Positions 17,564 to 26,843 of a DNA stretch of 64,000 nucleotides are shown here, one piece after another (the first letter of the stretch is position 1; every line of letters begins with the position of its first letter). Source of the DNA: Wolbachia endosymbiont (group A) of Anomoia purmunda (GTDB lineage Bacteria > Pseudomonadota > Alphaproteobacteria > Rickettsiales > Anaplasmataceae); contig NZ_OX366362.1 of the NCBI RefSeq assembly GCF_947251545.1, positions 806,001 through 870,000 of the forward strand, read 5' to 3'. The translations under genes and the position numbers were made by a program. Below the pieces are notes generated by a model. That model was not told where the DNA came from. It was given only the letters and a program-made list of their open reading frames with translations, and ran no database searches.

Positions 17564-17902
17564 TCAATCAGAAACAGCCAAAGATCTCTCTAAGATGTCA
17601 GTTTCTTTTGTATCTGCAACTTTACCGTTCTGATCGAATGAAATTTGCAGAGACTTACTGCTATACTTCCTTTTTCCTAAGAAGTTGGCTTGTTTAATTT
17701 TATATGAGACATAGTACCAAACATTGTCATCGAACTTTGATACTAATGTTGGTGATCCTAAAGTGTGAACCACTTTTTCTTTATCGTCACCTACTTTTAT
17801 CTTGCTCCACAATTCAACACTAATGCCAGGAGCTCCGTGATTGTGAATAGTGTGAGTGCAGCTCACTGTAAATAATAAAATAAAAGATATTAATACTCGC
17901 AT
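17564..17902 (-). CDS. bamE: Outer membrane assembly lipoprotein BamE/SmpA family
   Basis: Small lipoprotein accessory of the BAM complex, which inserts beta-barrel proteins. The 112-residue protein has an N-terminal hydrophobic signal ending FTVSC, a plausible lipobox with Cys15. The SmpA/OmlA domain follows: SVELWSKIKVGDDKEKVVHTLGSPT, WYYVSYKIKQ, and a strand near SLQISFDQNGKV. Length and pattern match the family. It stands alone, convergent with nothing close. Confidence 0.85.
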   Translation of the reverse strand: MRVLISFILLFTVSCTHTIHNHGAPGISVELWSKIKVGDDKEKVVHTLGSPTLVSKFDDNVWYYVSYKIKQANFLGKRKYSSKSLQISFDQNGKVADTKETDILERSLAVSD

Positions 17903-18032
17903 TTCTGTTGATAAATTACTTGAAGCTATAATACACTAATAGATTACCTGACGTCAAATTTCAAAAAGTTAAATTGACTAGTTCTCAATATCACTTAATA
18001 TAATATTTACTTTAGAAAATAATAGGTATCTT

Positions 18033-19022
18033 ATGTCATTGTTAGAAGCAGATCCAATATACAAACCTTTTAATTACCCTTGGGCATATGATGCGTGGCT
18101 GCAGCAACAAAGAATTCATTGGATACCTGAGGAAGTTCCGCTTGCTGATGACGTAAAGGATTGGAAAACTAAACTTTCAAACGTAGAGAAAAATCTACTA
18201 ACCCAGATCTTTAGATTCTTTACTCAAGCGGACATTGAAGTAAATAACTGCTACATGAGGCATTATTCAAATATATTTAAGCCAACAGAAATATGCATGA
18301 TGCTTGCAAGCTTTTCCAATATGGAAACTATACACATTGCAGCTTATTCTTATCTTTTAGACACAATTGGCATGCCAGAAAGCGAATATCAAGCATTCTT
18401 AAAGTATGATGCTATGAGAAAGAAGTATGAGTACATGCTAGAATTTGAGGAAAGCAAAAAACATGATAAAAAACATGTAGCTAAAACCCTAGCAGTGTTT
18501 GGTGCATTTACCGAGGGGTTGCAGTTATTCGCATCGTTTGCAATTTTGCTCAATTTCCAACGCTTTGGAAAAATGAAAGGAATGGGGCAGATAATCGCCT
18601 GGTCAGCCCGTGATGAAACTTTGCACACCAATTCAATTATTATGTTATTTAATACATTTATTAAAGAGAATAATGAAATTTGGAACGATGAGTTTAAAGA
18701 GGAATTATATTCTGCATGCCGCACTATTGTTGAGCTTGAGGATGAGTTTATAAAGCTTGCTTTTGATTTCGGAGACGTTGAAGGACTATCTGCAGAAGCA
18801 GTGCGCAATTACATACGCTACGTAGCAAACAGACGGTTAATGCAATTAGGTCTTGAGTCCATATATGATGTTAATGATAATCCTATTCCGTGGCTTGATG
18901 AAATACTAAATGGCGTGGAACATACGAATTTCTTTGAAAATAGAGTAACAGAGTATAGCCGTGCAGCAACTCAAGGCACATGGGAGGAGGCTTTTACTGA
19001 AAACGACACGAATAATAAGTGA
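18033..19022 (+). CDS. nrdB: Ribonucleoside-diphosphate reductase beta subunit (class Ia)
   Basis: Carries the diiron-tyrosyl radical used by NrdA to make deoxyribonucleotides. Iron ligands and radical site are visible in order: Asp in TQADIEVNN, Glu and His plus the radical Tyr in METIHIAAYSY, Glu in AFTEGLQLF, and Glu and His in SARDETLHTNS. The 329-residue length is normal. The C-terminal tail, which docks to NrdA, is present. nrdA is not in the window. Confidence 0.96.
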   Translation: MSLLEADPIYKPFNYPWAYDAWLQQQRIHWIPEEVPLADDVKDWKTKLSNVEKNLLTQIFRFFTQADIEVNNCYMRHYSNIFKPTEICMMLASFSNMETIHIAAYSYLLDTIGMPESEYQAFLKYDAMRKKYEYMLEFEESKKHDKKHVAKTLAVFGAFTEGLQLFASFAILLNFQRFGKMKGMGQIIAWSARDETLHTNSIIMLFNTFIKENNEIWNDEFKEELYSACRTIVELEDEFIKLAFDFGDVEGLSAEAVRNYIRYVANRRLMQLGLESIYDVNDNPIPWLDEILNGVEHTNFFENRVTEYSRAATQGTWEEAFTENDTNNK

Positions 19023-19155
19023 GTGCTAATTTCACTCTTCTTTGTCATTCCAGTGTCAGCTACTTTCATTACACCATCTGCTGTGCAGTTTACAGCAGTT
19101 TAAACAATTTTGCTTTACTTAACAACTAACTTGCCATATATATGTCCATAGGACA

Positions 19156-20301
19156 TTGGTATATAAGAACGTGCTACAACTACTAATCTTACTCACGGTC
19201 ATCACTTCAGTTGCATTCTTTGGTCATTTAGTTCCAATGGAAGCAAAAACCTTCTTGTACTCAACGAGCCTGAGTATAAAAGAGGTTTTGCTATTTATAA
19301 TGCCTTTTATTATTTTTGCGTTAATCTTTAGCAGTGTTAACAATCTTAAGCAGTCAGCTATAAAGTTTATATTGTTACTTATTATAATGATCTTCTTGTC
19401 AAATCTGGCTTCAAGTGTAATAGCTTATTCTGTTGGGCATTTTATCATACAAAACACTTATTCAATACAAGATATAACGTATGAAGAAACAATTGTTCCC
19501 TTATGGTCGTTTAGGCTGCCTGCATTGCTTTCTAATTTTTATGCCCTTGCTTGTGGATTTGTGTCCAGCATAGTAGTGTCTATACTGCTACCCAAGAAAG
19601 GCAAAGAGCTTTCGAACAAAATGTTAGATTTAACTCTCTTTATTTTGAAGACGTTTTTGACACCGATTATTCCAATATTTGTACTTGGGCTTGCTTTAAA
19701 AATGCAGCATGATCAAGTTTTATCTATAATATTTAAGGATTACTCAATAATTTTCATTATTATAGCATCTGCAACCTACCTTTATGTTTTCCTCTTATAT
19801 GGAGCAGCAAATTCATTCAAGATCACAAGCTGGATAGCTAGTATAAGCAATATGATACCGGCATTTATTACTGCGATGAGCACAATGTCTAGTAATGCAA
19901 CTATGCCTCTTAGTCTTGAAGGAAGCAAAAAAAATGTAAAGCAACCTGACATAGCATCATCTGTTGTACCAATAACTGCTAGCTTTCATTTAGTAGGTGA
20001 TTGCTTTTTTATTATAATATTATCAATGATAATTGCCTCCGGTTATTCATTGTGCACAACAGACTATGTAACTTTCCTTCTCTATTTTTTGTTATTTAAG
20101 TTTGCTATCGTTGCAGTGCCGGCAGGAGGAATTATGGTAATGCTACCTATTCTTGAGAAACACCTCAAATTTTCTCCAGAAATGCTTTCGTTAATCACAG
20201 CATTGTATATAGTGTTTGATCCAATAATCACTTCAGCAAATGTTATGGGTAATGGTGCCTTTACTATGATATTTTCAAAACTATATGATAAGCTTAAGTA
20301 A
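19156..20301 (+). CDS. Dicarboxylate/amino-acid:cation symporter (SDF family)
   Basis: Polytopic inner-membrane carrier that imports dicarboxylates or glutamate/aspartate with Na+ or H+. The 381-residue sequence has about eight to ten hydrophobic segments. The serine-rich and re-entrant regions typical of the family are seen as AMSTMSSNATMPLSLE and the late VFDPIITSANVMGNG. Start is TTG 19156, which fits the N-terminal helix; no ATG is better placed. The stop TAA shares its last base with the tsaB ATG (TAATG), so the two are coupled. Amino-acid import suits an organism that lives on host amino acids. Confidence 0.88.
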   Translation: MVYKNVLQLLILLTVITSVAFFGHLVPMEAKTFLYSTSLSIKEVLLFIMPFIIFALIFSSVNNLKQSAIKFILLLIIMIFLSNLASSVIAYSVGHFIIQNTYSIQDITYEETIVPLWSFRLPALLSNFYALACGFVSSIVVSILLPKKGKELSNKMLDLTLFILKTFLTPIIPIFVLGLALKMQHDQVLSIIFKDYSIIFIIIASATYLYVFLLYGAANSFKITSWIASISNMIPAFITAMSTMSSNATMPLSLEGSKKNVKQPDIASSVVPITASFHLVGDCFFIIILSMIIASGYSLCTTDYVTFLLYFLLFKFAIVAVPAGGIMVMLPILEKHLKFSPEMLSLITALYIVFDPIITSANVMGNGAFTMIFSKLYDKLK

Positions 20302-20885
20302 TGTCTATTTTAGCGATTGATACTGTAGGTATTGGTAGTTCAATAGCAATAGTTGATTATGATGGTAACTGTTTTGTAGAGCGCAATTCCACCAGCAATA
20401 GTCATGCAGAATCATTTTTTCAAATACTGAATACTTTGTTTGATAAGCACAACTATAATTATGATAAAATAGATCATTTGGCGGTAGTAGTTGGACCAGG
20501 AAGTTTCACTGGAATTAGAGTTGGTATATCAGCTGCACAAGGTATAAATCTTGCTACAAATAAGCCGTTATACGGAGTTAGTGCGCTGGAAGTTCAAGCC
20601 TACGCAATATCTTTGCTTTGTGCAAATAGCAAAAAAAATATCAGAGCTATAATCAAAAATGCTCAAGGGTTTTATACGCAGTCATTTGATTTCAATTTAT
20701 TGCCGCTATCTGGTCCAACTGCAGCGCGTGACCCTGGTCACGCTACAAGCAGTACATATATGGATTGCAATTTAAATGCTAGCCATGCAGGACTATTAGT
20801 TCATTATAGACTGAAGAACAAGCAAAAATTAAATGAAGTTGAGGCTCTATATTTAAATGAGCCTCAGTATATGAAATCATTATAA
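20301..20885 (+). CDS. tsaB: tRNA threonylcarbamoyladenosine biosynthesis protein TsaB
   Basis: TsaB is the partner that dimerises with TsaD in making the t6A37 modification of ANN-decoding tRNAs. The N-terminus MSILAIDTVGIGSSIAIVD and the motif VVVGPGSFTGIRVG are diagnostic. At 194 residues it is slightly short. Near residues 140-150 the sequence GPTAARDPGHATSS is encoded by a GC-richer hairpin (bases 20726-20743) unlike the surrounding code, so a small palindrome may have entered the C-terminal region. Coupled to the upstream transporter gene. Confidence 0.9.
   Translation: MSILAIDTVGIGSSIAIVDYDGNCFVERNSTSNSHAESFFQILNTLFDKHNYNYDKIDHLAVVVGPGSFTGIRVGISAAQGINLATNKPLYGVSALEVQAYAISLLCANSKKNIRAIIKNAQGFYTQSFDFNLLPLSGPTAARDPGHATSSTYMDCNLNASHAGLLVHYRLKNKQKLNEVEALYLNEPQYMKSL
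20726..20743. repeat. Short palindrome within tsaB
   Basis: GCGTGACC and GGTCACGC pair exactly around a 2-base loop. The arm resembles the GCGTGAC arms of some palindromic repeats in this window (for example near 845-855). Confidence 0.5.
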
Positions 20886-20886
20886 A

Positions 20887-21504
20887 CTATTCTTTCGCGT
20901 ACATGCTAATTTGGCTAAGCTTGTGCATCTGGTTTACTATCTCTTGAGCTACTTCTTTTATACTCATATCTGAATTTTCTATCTCTATGGCACTCGGTGG
21001 TATAAATAAATTGTTAATCCTACATTGCTCTATCATGCTACTTACATTAATCACCTTCATATTTTTTCTTTGCCTTTTTAATGCAATACGCTTTTGTAAT
21101 GTCGGTAGATCACACTTAAGTACCACAGGAAGGATTTCTGTGTTCATTTTTTTACTAAGCCTTACTATTGAATCATACATCCTCATGTTCTGGTCATTAT
21201 TTTCCATCCACTCATCAATAAATATGTAATTTTTTGAGTGAATCGGATAATTTTCTATTACCTGAAGCATAATTTGCATAATGCCATATATTCTATCTTG
21301 AACTTCTTTAGGTATTTGATCACGTTCAAAGACACCGTCGTATATAGAGCAAGCTTGAACATTGTTATAGAACTTACTATTTGCAATTAATGCGTCTATC
21401 ACATTAGATAATTCTATTGCTGTGGAAAGTTTACCACTTCCTGAAAGACCAGAGAGATATATGAAAAATCCTGCTGGCTGTTTTTTTGTGTTAATATTTA
21501 CCAT
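20887..21504 (-). CDS. P-loop NTPase / small kinase-like protein
   Basis: The 205-residue protein has an N-terminal Walker A-like motif, GLSGSGKLST, in which the residue after Lys is Leu, not the usual Ser/Thr. A hydrophobic strand with FIDEW may serve as Walker B. The tail is KRQRKNM plus a helical end. The layout resembles small-molecule kinases (APS-kinase or shikimate-kinase style), but no substrate-binding signature is clear. It ends 1 base from the end of tsaB on the other strand. Function not assignable beyond nucleotide binding. Confidence 0.6.
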   Translation of the reverse strand: MVNINTKKQPAGFFIYLSGLSGSGKLSTAIELSNVIDALIANSKFYNNVQACSIYDGVFERDQIPKEVQDRIYGIMQIMLQVIENYPIHSKNYIFIDEWMENNDQNMRMYDSIVRLSKKMNTEILPVVLKCDLPTLQKRIALKRQRKNMKVINVSSMIEQCRINNLFIPPSAIEIENSDMSIKEVAQEIVNQMHKLSQISMYAKE

Positions 21505-21777
21505 ATTATTTTCAATCTTGAAACTTACATTTATAATAACATAAAAATGAAGCTTTAAAACATATGAAATATTATATAGAAAATTATTTTTATAGTTAAG
21601 ATATTATGTCATTTAAAAACATAAATTCTGTATATAAACTCTATAATAACGATAACTATTTTTAAGCAAGCTACAACACAAAAGTGTTTGGTATTCAAGA
21701 CAGAGTGACATAGACTTATTAGTTTACTACAAGTCTCTTTTCGCGTATAAACCTTCAGAAGATTCTAACAGAGGATT

Positions 21778-22488
21778 GTGTTGTTAACAAAGAGCAGAGT
21801 AAAAAGGGATCTAGTCTATGCCTATCAGATTTTGTCCTACCTTAAGTTCGATGATCATACATATACTCACCTTTCAGTGCGTTCTGAAGATCAAAAGTCG
21901 TTTTATATTTATCCGTTTGGTATGCGTTTTGATGAAGTAGATGAACGTTCGTTAATGAAAGTATCATTTGATGGGAATGTGATTGAAGGCAAAGAATATC
22001 AATATAATAGAACTGGCTATATAATTCATGGTTTTGTTTATCAAGCAAGGAAAGATATTCAAGCAATTTTTCACTTGCATACACCCTCTATTGTAGCGGT
22101 TTCTTCTCTCAAAGATGGGCTGCTTCCTATAAGTCAATGGGCACTGCACTTTTACAATAAAATCTCTTACCATAACTATAATTCTCTAGCACTTAGCGAT
22201 ACAGAAGGAAAGAGGTTAATAGCTGATCTGAAAGAAAATTTTGTCATGTTAATGCGTAATCATGGATCTATAACGTGTGGTCGGACTATACAAGAAGCAA
22301 TGTTTTACACGTATCATTTAGAACGAGCGTGCAAAACTCAATGTTTAACGTTAGCAATGAATAAGGAGTTATCAATTCCAAGTGAAGAAATTTGCTCAAA
22401 AGCTGTAAAGGATCTCCTATCTTTTGAAAGCAATCTTGGTGAGAGGGATTGGCACGCATGGGTTAGACTAATTAAAAGTAAGTTGTAA
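21778..22488 (+). CDS. Class II aldolase/adducin domain protein
   Basis: Zinc-dependent class II aldolase fold, with members that cleave sugar phosphates and others without known activity. The metal-binding HLHTP motif is present (near residue 100) and a later His lies in [13 protein letters not shown]. The sequence [20 protein letters not shown] and [12 protein letters not shown] match the family. Start read as GTG 21778, since no suitable ATG lies upstream. At 236 residues it is normal. Substrate unknown. The 270 bases upstream show no other gene. Confidence 0.85.
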   Translation: MLLTKSRVKRDLVYAYQILSYLKFDDHTYTHLSVRSEDQKSFYIYPFGMRFDEVDERSLMKVSFDGNVIEGKEYQYNRTGYIIHGFVYQARKDIQAIFHLHTPSIVAVSSLKDGLLPISQWALHFYNKISYHNYNSLALSDTEGKRLIADLKENFVMLMRNHGSITCGRTIQEAMFYTYHLERACKTQCLTLAMNKELSIPSEEICSKAVKDLLSFESNLGERDWHAWVRLIKSKL

Positions 22489-22499
22489 GAGACTTTCGC

Positions 22500-22600
22500 A
22501 CTACTATCTGTCATCCAAGTAGATACCGCCGCGCCGCTAACAAGCAGCGGGATGACGAATTTGTTGTTTTTCAAATTGTAGGTAAACCTAAAGCTATAGA
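22500..22600. repeat. Palindromic repeat with conserved tail
   Basis: A CGCTAACAAGCAGCGGGATGACG half-palindrome is followed by TTTGTTGTTTTTCAAATTGT and AGGTAAACCTAA. The same tail occurs after a palindrome at about 55850-55885. Confidence 0.7.
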
Positions 22601-22631
22601 AAAAAAGAAGAACCAGTTTCTTAGGTTTTCA

Positions 22632-22660
22632 TTGACATAATCCACTTCATATGCCATAAT
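22632..22660 (+). promoter_or_regulatory. Sigma-70-type promoter candidate
   Basis: A perfect -35 TTGACA (22632-22637) and a -10 CATAAT (22655-22660) are separated by 17 bases, just before the truncated gene at 22684. Transcription would run on into the IS110 copy. Confidence 0.6.
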
Positions 22661-22683
22661 AAAGTTTTATAGCTTGGTAGGAA

Positions 22684-22891
22684 ATGGTAGAATCAAAATT
22701 TGAAGAAATGCTAAAGGAAATATTACAAGAGATCAATAATAATCAAGATATAAATAAAGAAAATGTAATTGATGAAATAAGAGACAAATTGGAAAAAAGA
22801 TTTCTTCCAAAAACTAATCAAAAAGAAAATGTAATTGATGAAGTAAGAGACAAACTGGAAAAAAGATTTCCTTTCAAAATTAATCAAGACG
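22684..22891 (+). pseudogene. Helical-repeat protein truncated by IS110 insertion
   Basis: ATG 22684 opens a frame of about 69 native residues with two tandem copies of a helical unit (KENVIDEIRDKLEKRF and KENVIDEVRDKLEKRF). The frame then enters the IS110 element at 22892 and stops at 22911 within it. The original C-terminus is lost or elsewhere. Function unknown. A near-consensus promoter precedes it. Confidence 0.6.
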
Positions 22892-22962
22892 ATTGTAAGT
22901 TGGAAATGTGATATAAAAAGAAGCAAGAAGGAAGATAACTCTATAAAAATGTGGTTATCGCC

Positions 22963-23025
22963 AGGCTTGAGCGACCGTAAGACGGTAGTATTATAACATA
23001 CGTAGATATCAAGGTACTCAAGCCT
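22963..23025 (+). ncRNA. Candidate IS110 guide (bridge) RNA region, copy 1
   Basis: In the non-coding left end, AGGCTTGAG (22963-22971) pairs exactly with CTCAAGCCT (23017-23025). Inside lies a second stem, ACCGT/ACGGT, with a long internal loop. IS110-group elements encode their target-choosing RNA upstream of the transposase, so this is the obvious place for it. The RNA itself is inferred. Confidence 0.4.
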
Positions 23026-23114
23026 ATCCTTCGAGACGTTTGAATAGTTGTTTGGGACATATATATGCACCCGTTTACAATCTTAAATTTTAACTTAAAC
23101 TCTCGAGGTTCTTT

Positions 23115-24062
23115 ATGGTTACATCTTATCAAAATTTTATTGGCATTGATATCGGAAAACTTGAATTTGTTACTGCAGTTAATGAACAAAAAGGTGTCAT
23201 CAAATTTGACAATAGTTGTGTTGGTTGGAAACAATTCTACCAAAAATTTTCAAATATCTTGCCCAACTCCATGGTAATTTTAGAAGCTACAGGAGGTTAT
23301 GAGCTTGGCTTATTGTATTTTCTTATTGATAGAAACATTGCTGTGCATCGTGCTAATACTCGTCAAGTTAAAAACTTCATTCTATCTCATGGAACTTTGG
23401 CAAAGACCGACAGTCTTGATGCAAAAGCGCTTGCCCAATATGGTTCTGAGCGTTGTGGACATCTGCAGCTATTTACACCTATCTCAAAAGAACAAACCAC
23501 CTTGTTTGCACTTTGTCAGCGTCGTGACGATATTACGAAAATGCTTGTTCAAGAGAAGAATAGGCTAAAAACTCCTGGAAATGATTACATTAAGGAAAGT
23601 TGTCAACAAGCTATTGAATTCCTCAACAACCAGGTAGAAAAGCTTGATCAAGCTATACAAAAAATAGTCAATGAAAATCCTGAATTGCAACGATGCCAAA
23701 AAATTCTTGAAACAGTCCCTGGAATAGGTAGAAAAACCTCTCAATGTTTATTGTGTCTCATACCGGAACTTGGTTCTTTAAATAAAAGGCAAATTGCAAG
23801 CCTTGCAGGTGTTGCGCCTCATCCTAAGGAAAGTGGTAAAGCTATTGGCTACCGAAGGATTATAGGTGGAAGAAGTAACGTTCGTTCAAAGCTTTTTACA
23901 GCTGCCATGGCTGCTGCAAGGTCCAAATCTGCACTTGGTGCCTTTTATTCTAAGCTTATTGAAAGTGGTAAGAAAAAGATGGTGGCTATAACAGCTCTAA
24001 TGCGTAAAATAATAGTGATTGCTAATGCAAGGCTTAAAGAAGCAGTTAATTTGCATATTTAA
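23115..24062 (+). CDS. IS110-family transposase (type 1), copy 1
   Basis: A DEDD recombinase of 315 residues. The N-terminal domain shows FIGIDIGKLEF, VILEATGGYE and KTDSLDAKALAQYG. The C-terminal domain shows ETVPGIGRKTSQCL, IASLAGVAPHPKESG and the Ser-containing RSKLFTAAMAAARS. Start at ATG 23115 with AGG just upstream (CGAGGTTCTTT). The protein is identical to that at 27924-28871, so both copies are recent and probably active. Confidence 0.92.
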   Translation: MVTSYQNFIGIDIGKLEFVTAVNEQKGVIKFDNSCVGWKQFYQKFSNILPNSMVILEATGGYELGLLYFLIDRNIAVHRANTRQVKNFILSHGTLAKTDSLDAKALAQYGSERCGHLQLFTPISKEQTTLFALCQRRDDITKMLVQEKNRLKTPGNDYIKESCQQAIEFLNNQVEKLDQAIQKIVNENPELQRCQKILETVPGIGRKTSQCLLCLIPELGSLNKRQIASLAGVAPHPKESGKAIGYRRIIGGRSNVRSKLFTAAMAAARSKSALGAFYSKLIESGKKKMVAITALMRKIIVIANARLKEAVNLHI

Positions 24063-24089
24063 AAATTTACATAGCAATAACTGAAATTG

Positions 24090-24138
24090 GTTAATGAATA
24101 TGCGCGTCCACACACATTAAAAGCGCATATTCATTAAC
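24090..24138 (+). terminator. 16-bp perfect hairpin in IS110 right end, copy 1
   Basis: GTTAATGAATATGCGC (24090-24105) pairs exactly with 24123-24138 around a 17-base loop, 27 bases after the transposase stop. It could end the transposase transcript, although no T-run follows directly, or form part of a structured RNA or end signal. Confidence 0.45.
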
Positions 24139-24269
24139 TTAAGCAGAAATTGCTGTGGTGGCTGTTTGATACAAAATTCTGTTTCTATAACAAATGGGTT
24201 TTTATTGCCCATATGAAGTTGCAAAACTACAAATAAAAAATTTTTAAAAAAACATAGTTGATATCTCAG

Positions 24270-24440
24270 CAGATCCCGCTAACAAGTAGCGGGATGACGA
24301 TTGTCAGGGTGTCATCCCAGTGCTCAGACACTGGGATCCAGGTTGCTCACAAGCAAACTATCATAGAAAGTGGTTACAACGTTTTCGATGAGATTATATG
24401 GAAAACTGGATTCCAGTGTCAAGCACTGGAATGACACCCT
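24270..24440. repeat. Palindromic repeats between IS110 and IS4
   Basis: Contains GATCCCGCTAACAAGTAGCG, then GTGTCATCCCAGTG... and a core (GCTCACAAGC ... ACGTTTTCGATGAGAT) that is the inverse of the core near 9990-10060. It ends with CACTGGAATGACACC. Confidence 0.75.
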
Positions 24441-24447
24441 ACTTAAC

Positions 24448-25757
24448 CATACGCGTCAAGTTAAGAAGCAAGGGTAAGAAAATTCAATGAACTTAAGGTG
24501 GATACTCTAGTTTTTCTATATCTATCTTTCACAGAAAATTGTGACCAGTCTGTGGTAAGTTTTTTCAGGAAAATTCTCAAATTATTAATTTTACTGCTTA
24601 ACGCTAAAAACAACTCCCTAATCCTTCTTTTTAATTCAATGAATGCCTTTGTTAAACTCAGCTCTGTATTCTCTTTCAGTTTTATACAACCAACTATTCC
24701 ATGAAATATAAGAATTGCGCACAATTTAGCGTATAGTTCACATAATACTCTGTATGGTTTTCCTTTAAGTTCGTCAAGCCTGATGTGACTCTTATACAAT
24801 TTAAATAATAATTCAATCTGCCATCTTACCCTGTAAACTGTTAATACTTGTTCAGCGCTGATTTTACTCTCTGGAACGTTAGTTATGAATATCGACCAAT
24901 CCAGCAATTTTTGATTCTTTTGAGAAGATGTATATCCATGTGATTTTGCTAACTTATTAGCCCTTCTTCTTCTAATTATAGACTGTTCTTCAGTTAATTT
25001 TTGACATATAATTCTCACTTTAATTTTTACTTCTTTTCCTAATAGCACTTCCATCTCTAGAAGGGATTGACCTTCTAAACATTCCAACAACTCTATTTTT
25101 TGATTTGTTTCTATATCATATATATTGGTATCAGACTTATAACGACTAACAAAATATGCACCTGCTTCATCAATCTGTTTAAAAGAACTAGGCACAAAGT
25201 AGCCCAAATCAAATATTAGCAAATCATTGGCTGATAAACCGTTCAGATAATCCCTATAACCTTGATCCGACCTTATTCCTTCTATTAAATTTAACTTATC
25301 TAGCGCTTGGTTCAGGTAATCAAAGACTAACTGCAGCTTTATTCCTGATTTGGTATTACTCTCACAATCTCTATAGCTACTCCCATATCCTTTGTACATA
25401 TCTTCCATGCTACTGGGCAGGCTAATATAATCCAAACCCTGTTTTGTAATTTCTATCGAGTCTTCATTTAGCAATTGGCACATTGTTTCTATGCTGCAAT
25501 CACCAACTCCTATGTTACCAAAAACCATAGCTTTTATGAATGATGAGCCATTAAGTTTTCTCTTTCTTTTTATAAAACCTACTGCAATTGATATTTCGTC
25601 TGCTTTTTCATTAAAGAATTCATTGAGGTCTTTTGATAAGCAAGCTATTCTGTCCATTGTAAGTTCTCTCATTCACATATCCAAGAGAACTTATACCTTA
25701 TTCTTTTCCTTCACTCTATCAATTTTACTTACACTTTTCCTTAACTTGACGCGTATG
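24448..25757 (-). mobile_element. IS4-family insertion sequence, copy A (internally deleted)
   Basis: Terminal inverted repeats CATACGCGTCAAGTTAAG / CTTAACTTGACGCGTATG, 18 bases, are perfect. Length is 1310 bases, against 1445 in copy B; the difference is one 135-base deletion in the transposase. No clear target duplication was seen. Confidence 0.9.
24461..25672 (-). pseudogene. IS4-family transposase lacking first catalytic Asp
   Basis: Compared with the 448-residue copy at 42423-43769, 45 residues are missing in frame after EITKQGLD (junction near 25429). The lost block contains IKLLDSS, where IS4 transposases carry the first Asp of the DDE triad. The second Asp (LLIFDLGYF) and the Y-R-E-K motif (YRVRWQIELLFKLYK) remain. 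The protein is open (403 residues) but should not transpose. It might be mobilised in trans because its ends are intact. Confidence 0.85.
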
Positions 25758-25797
25758 GTTTACTATACAATGTTTGTACAGTTCTGGATAAAAAAAA

Positions 25798-26778
25798 TTA
25801 GCTAACAAATTTATAAACATCAGTATACAGCTCATCAACGCTTGGTTCTTTACTATTTTTGGCAAAATCTTCCGACTTTTTTACTAAATCACGTATTTCC
25901 TTATCAATTACTTTGCACTCTTCTTCTGAAGCAATTTTATTATCTGTCATGTATTTCTTTAAAGTGCCTATAGGGTCATGATTTTGCTTCATATCTTCAA
26001 CTTCTTCTTTTAAGCGATAAGTAGCAGGGTCTGACATTGAGTGACCGCGATATCGATATGTCTTCATTTCAAGCAGGATAGGCCCTTTTCCGCTGCGTGT
26101 GTGTTCCGCTGCTTCGCTTGTAGCCTCATAAACAGAGAGAAAATCCATTCCATCAACTTGTTTTCCAGGAATACCAAAACTTTCTCCTCTTTTATATAAC
26201 TCTGTTACTAAAGTTGATCTTTGCACGGAGGTTCCCATTGCGTATTCATTATTTTCTATGATGTAAACCACAGGCAACTCCCACAAAGATGCCATATTAA
26301 ATGATTCATATACTTGTCCTTGATTTGCAGCACCGTCGCCAAAATATGTAAATACCACGTTATCTTTTTTCTTATACTTATTAGCAAATGCTATTCCTGT
26401 GCCAATTGGAACTTGTGCTCCCACTATTCCATGCCCGCCGAAAAATTTTTTTTCAACGTCAAATACGTGCATCGAACCACCTTTACCTTTCGAGCATCCA
26501 GTTTCTTTGCCGGTAAGCTCTGCCATTACAACATTTGGATCAGAATCACATGCGAGCATTAAGCCATGGTCTCTATAACTTGTGATAAAAGCGTCACCTA
26601 ATTTTGATGCAGCTTGAGTTCCAACTGCGACTGCTTCTTGTCCTATTGATAGGTGACAGAACCCGCCTATTAATCCCATTCCATATAATTGTCCTGCTTT
26701 TTCCTCAAATCTGCGTATGAGTAGCATTTTCCTGTAAAATCCAATTATCTGTTCTTTAGTGAAATTTTCTGCTTTCAT
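25798..26778 (-). CDS. pdhA: Pyruvate dehydrogenase E1 component, alpha subunit
   Basis: Half of the thiamine-diphosphate-dependent E1 enzyme that decarboxylates pyruvate to feed acetyl-CoA. The TPP motif is visible as GDGAANQGQVYESF...IENN. The substrate-channel motifs IGGFCHLSIGQEA and TSYRDHG are present, and the loop YRYRGHSMSDPATYR is intact. At 326 residues it is typical of alphaproteobacterial PdhA. pdhB is not adjacent. The gene is hemmed in by IS4 copy A 40 bases downstream and a divergent hemJ upstream. Confidence 0.96.
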   Translation of the reverse strand: MKAENFTKEQIIGFYRKMLLIRRFEEKAGQLYGMGLIGGFCHLSIGQEAVAVGTQAASKLGDAFITSYRDHGLMLACDSDPNVVMAELTGKETGCSKGKGGSMHVFDVEKKFFGGHGIVGAQVPIGTGIAFANKYKKKDNVVFTYFGDGAANQGQVYESFNMASLWELPVVYIIENNEYAMGTSVQRSTLVTELYKRGESFGIPGKQVDGMDFLSVYEATSEAAEHTRSGKGPILLEMKTYRYRGHSMSDPATYRLKEEVEDMKQNHDPIGTLKKYMTDNKIASEEECKVIDKEIRDLVKKSEDFAKNSKEPSVDELYTDVYKFVS

Positions 26779-26843
26779 ATCGATTTCTTTTTCATTAAAC
26801 TAAGATAATATCAAAAATTTTTAACATTTTGTAATAAATCTCA

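Larger units (their letters stand above)
22892..24263 (+). mobile_element. IS110-family insertion sequence (type 1), copy 1
   Basis: The boundaries come from comparison with the second copy: sequence identity starts at ATTGTAAGTTGG and ends at CATAGTTGATA, 1372 bases. The flanks differ on both sides, so the two are separate insertions. There are no terminal inverted repeats. It has about 220 bases of non-coding sequence before the transposase and 200 after, both strongly structured. Confidence 0.88.

Noticed and set aside
20887..21504. Adenylylsulfate kinase (CysC)
   Set aside because: GLSGSGK resembles CysC, but the residue after Lys is Leu and the other CysC motifs are not visible.
24448..25757. 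Target-site duplication for IS4 copy A
   Set aside because: The flanks read ...TTAAC and GTTTAC..., which are not direct repeats; the AAC/GTT match is inverted and does not hold in copy B.
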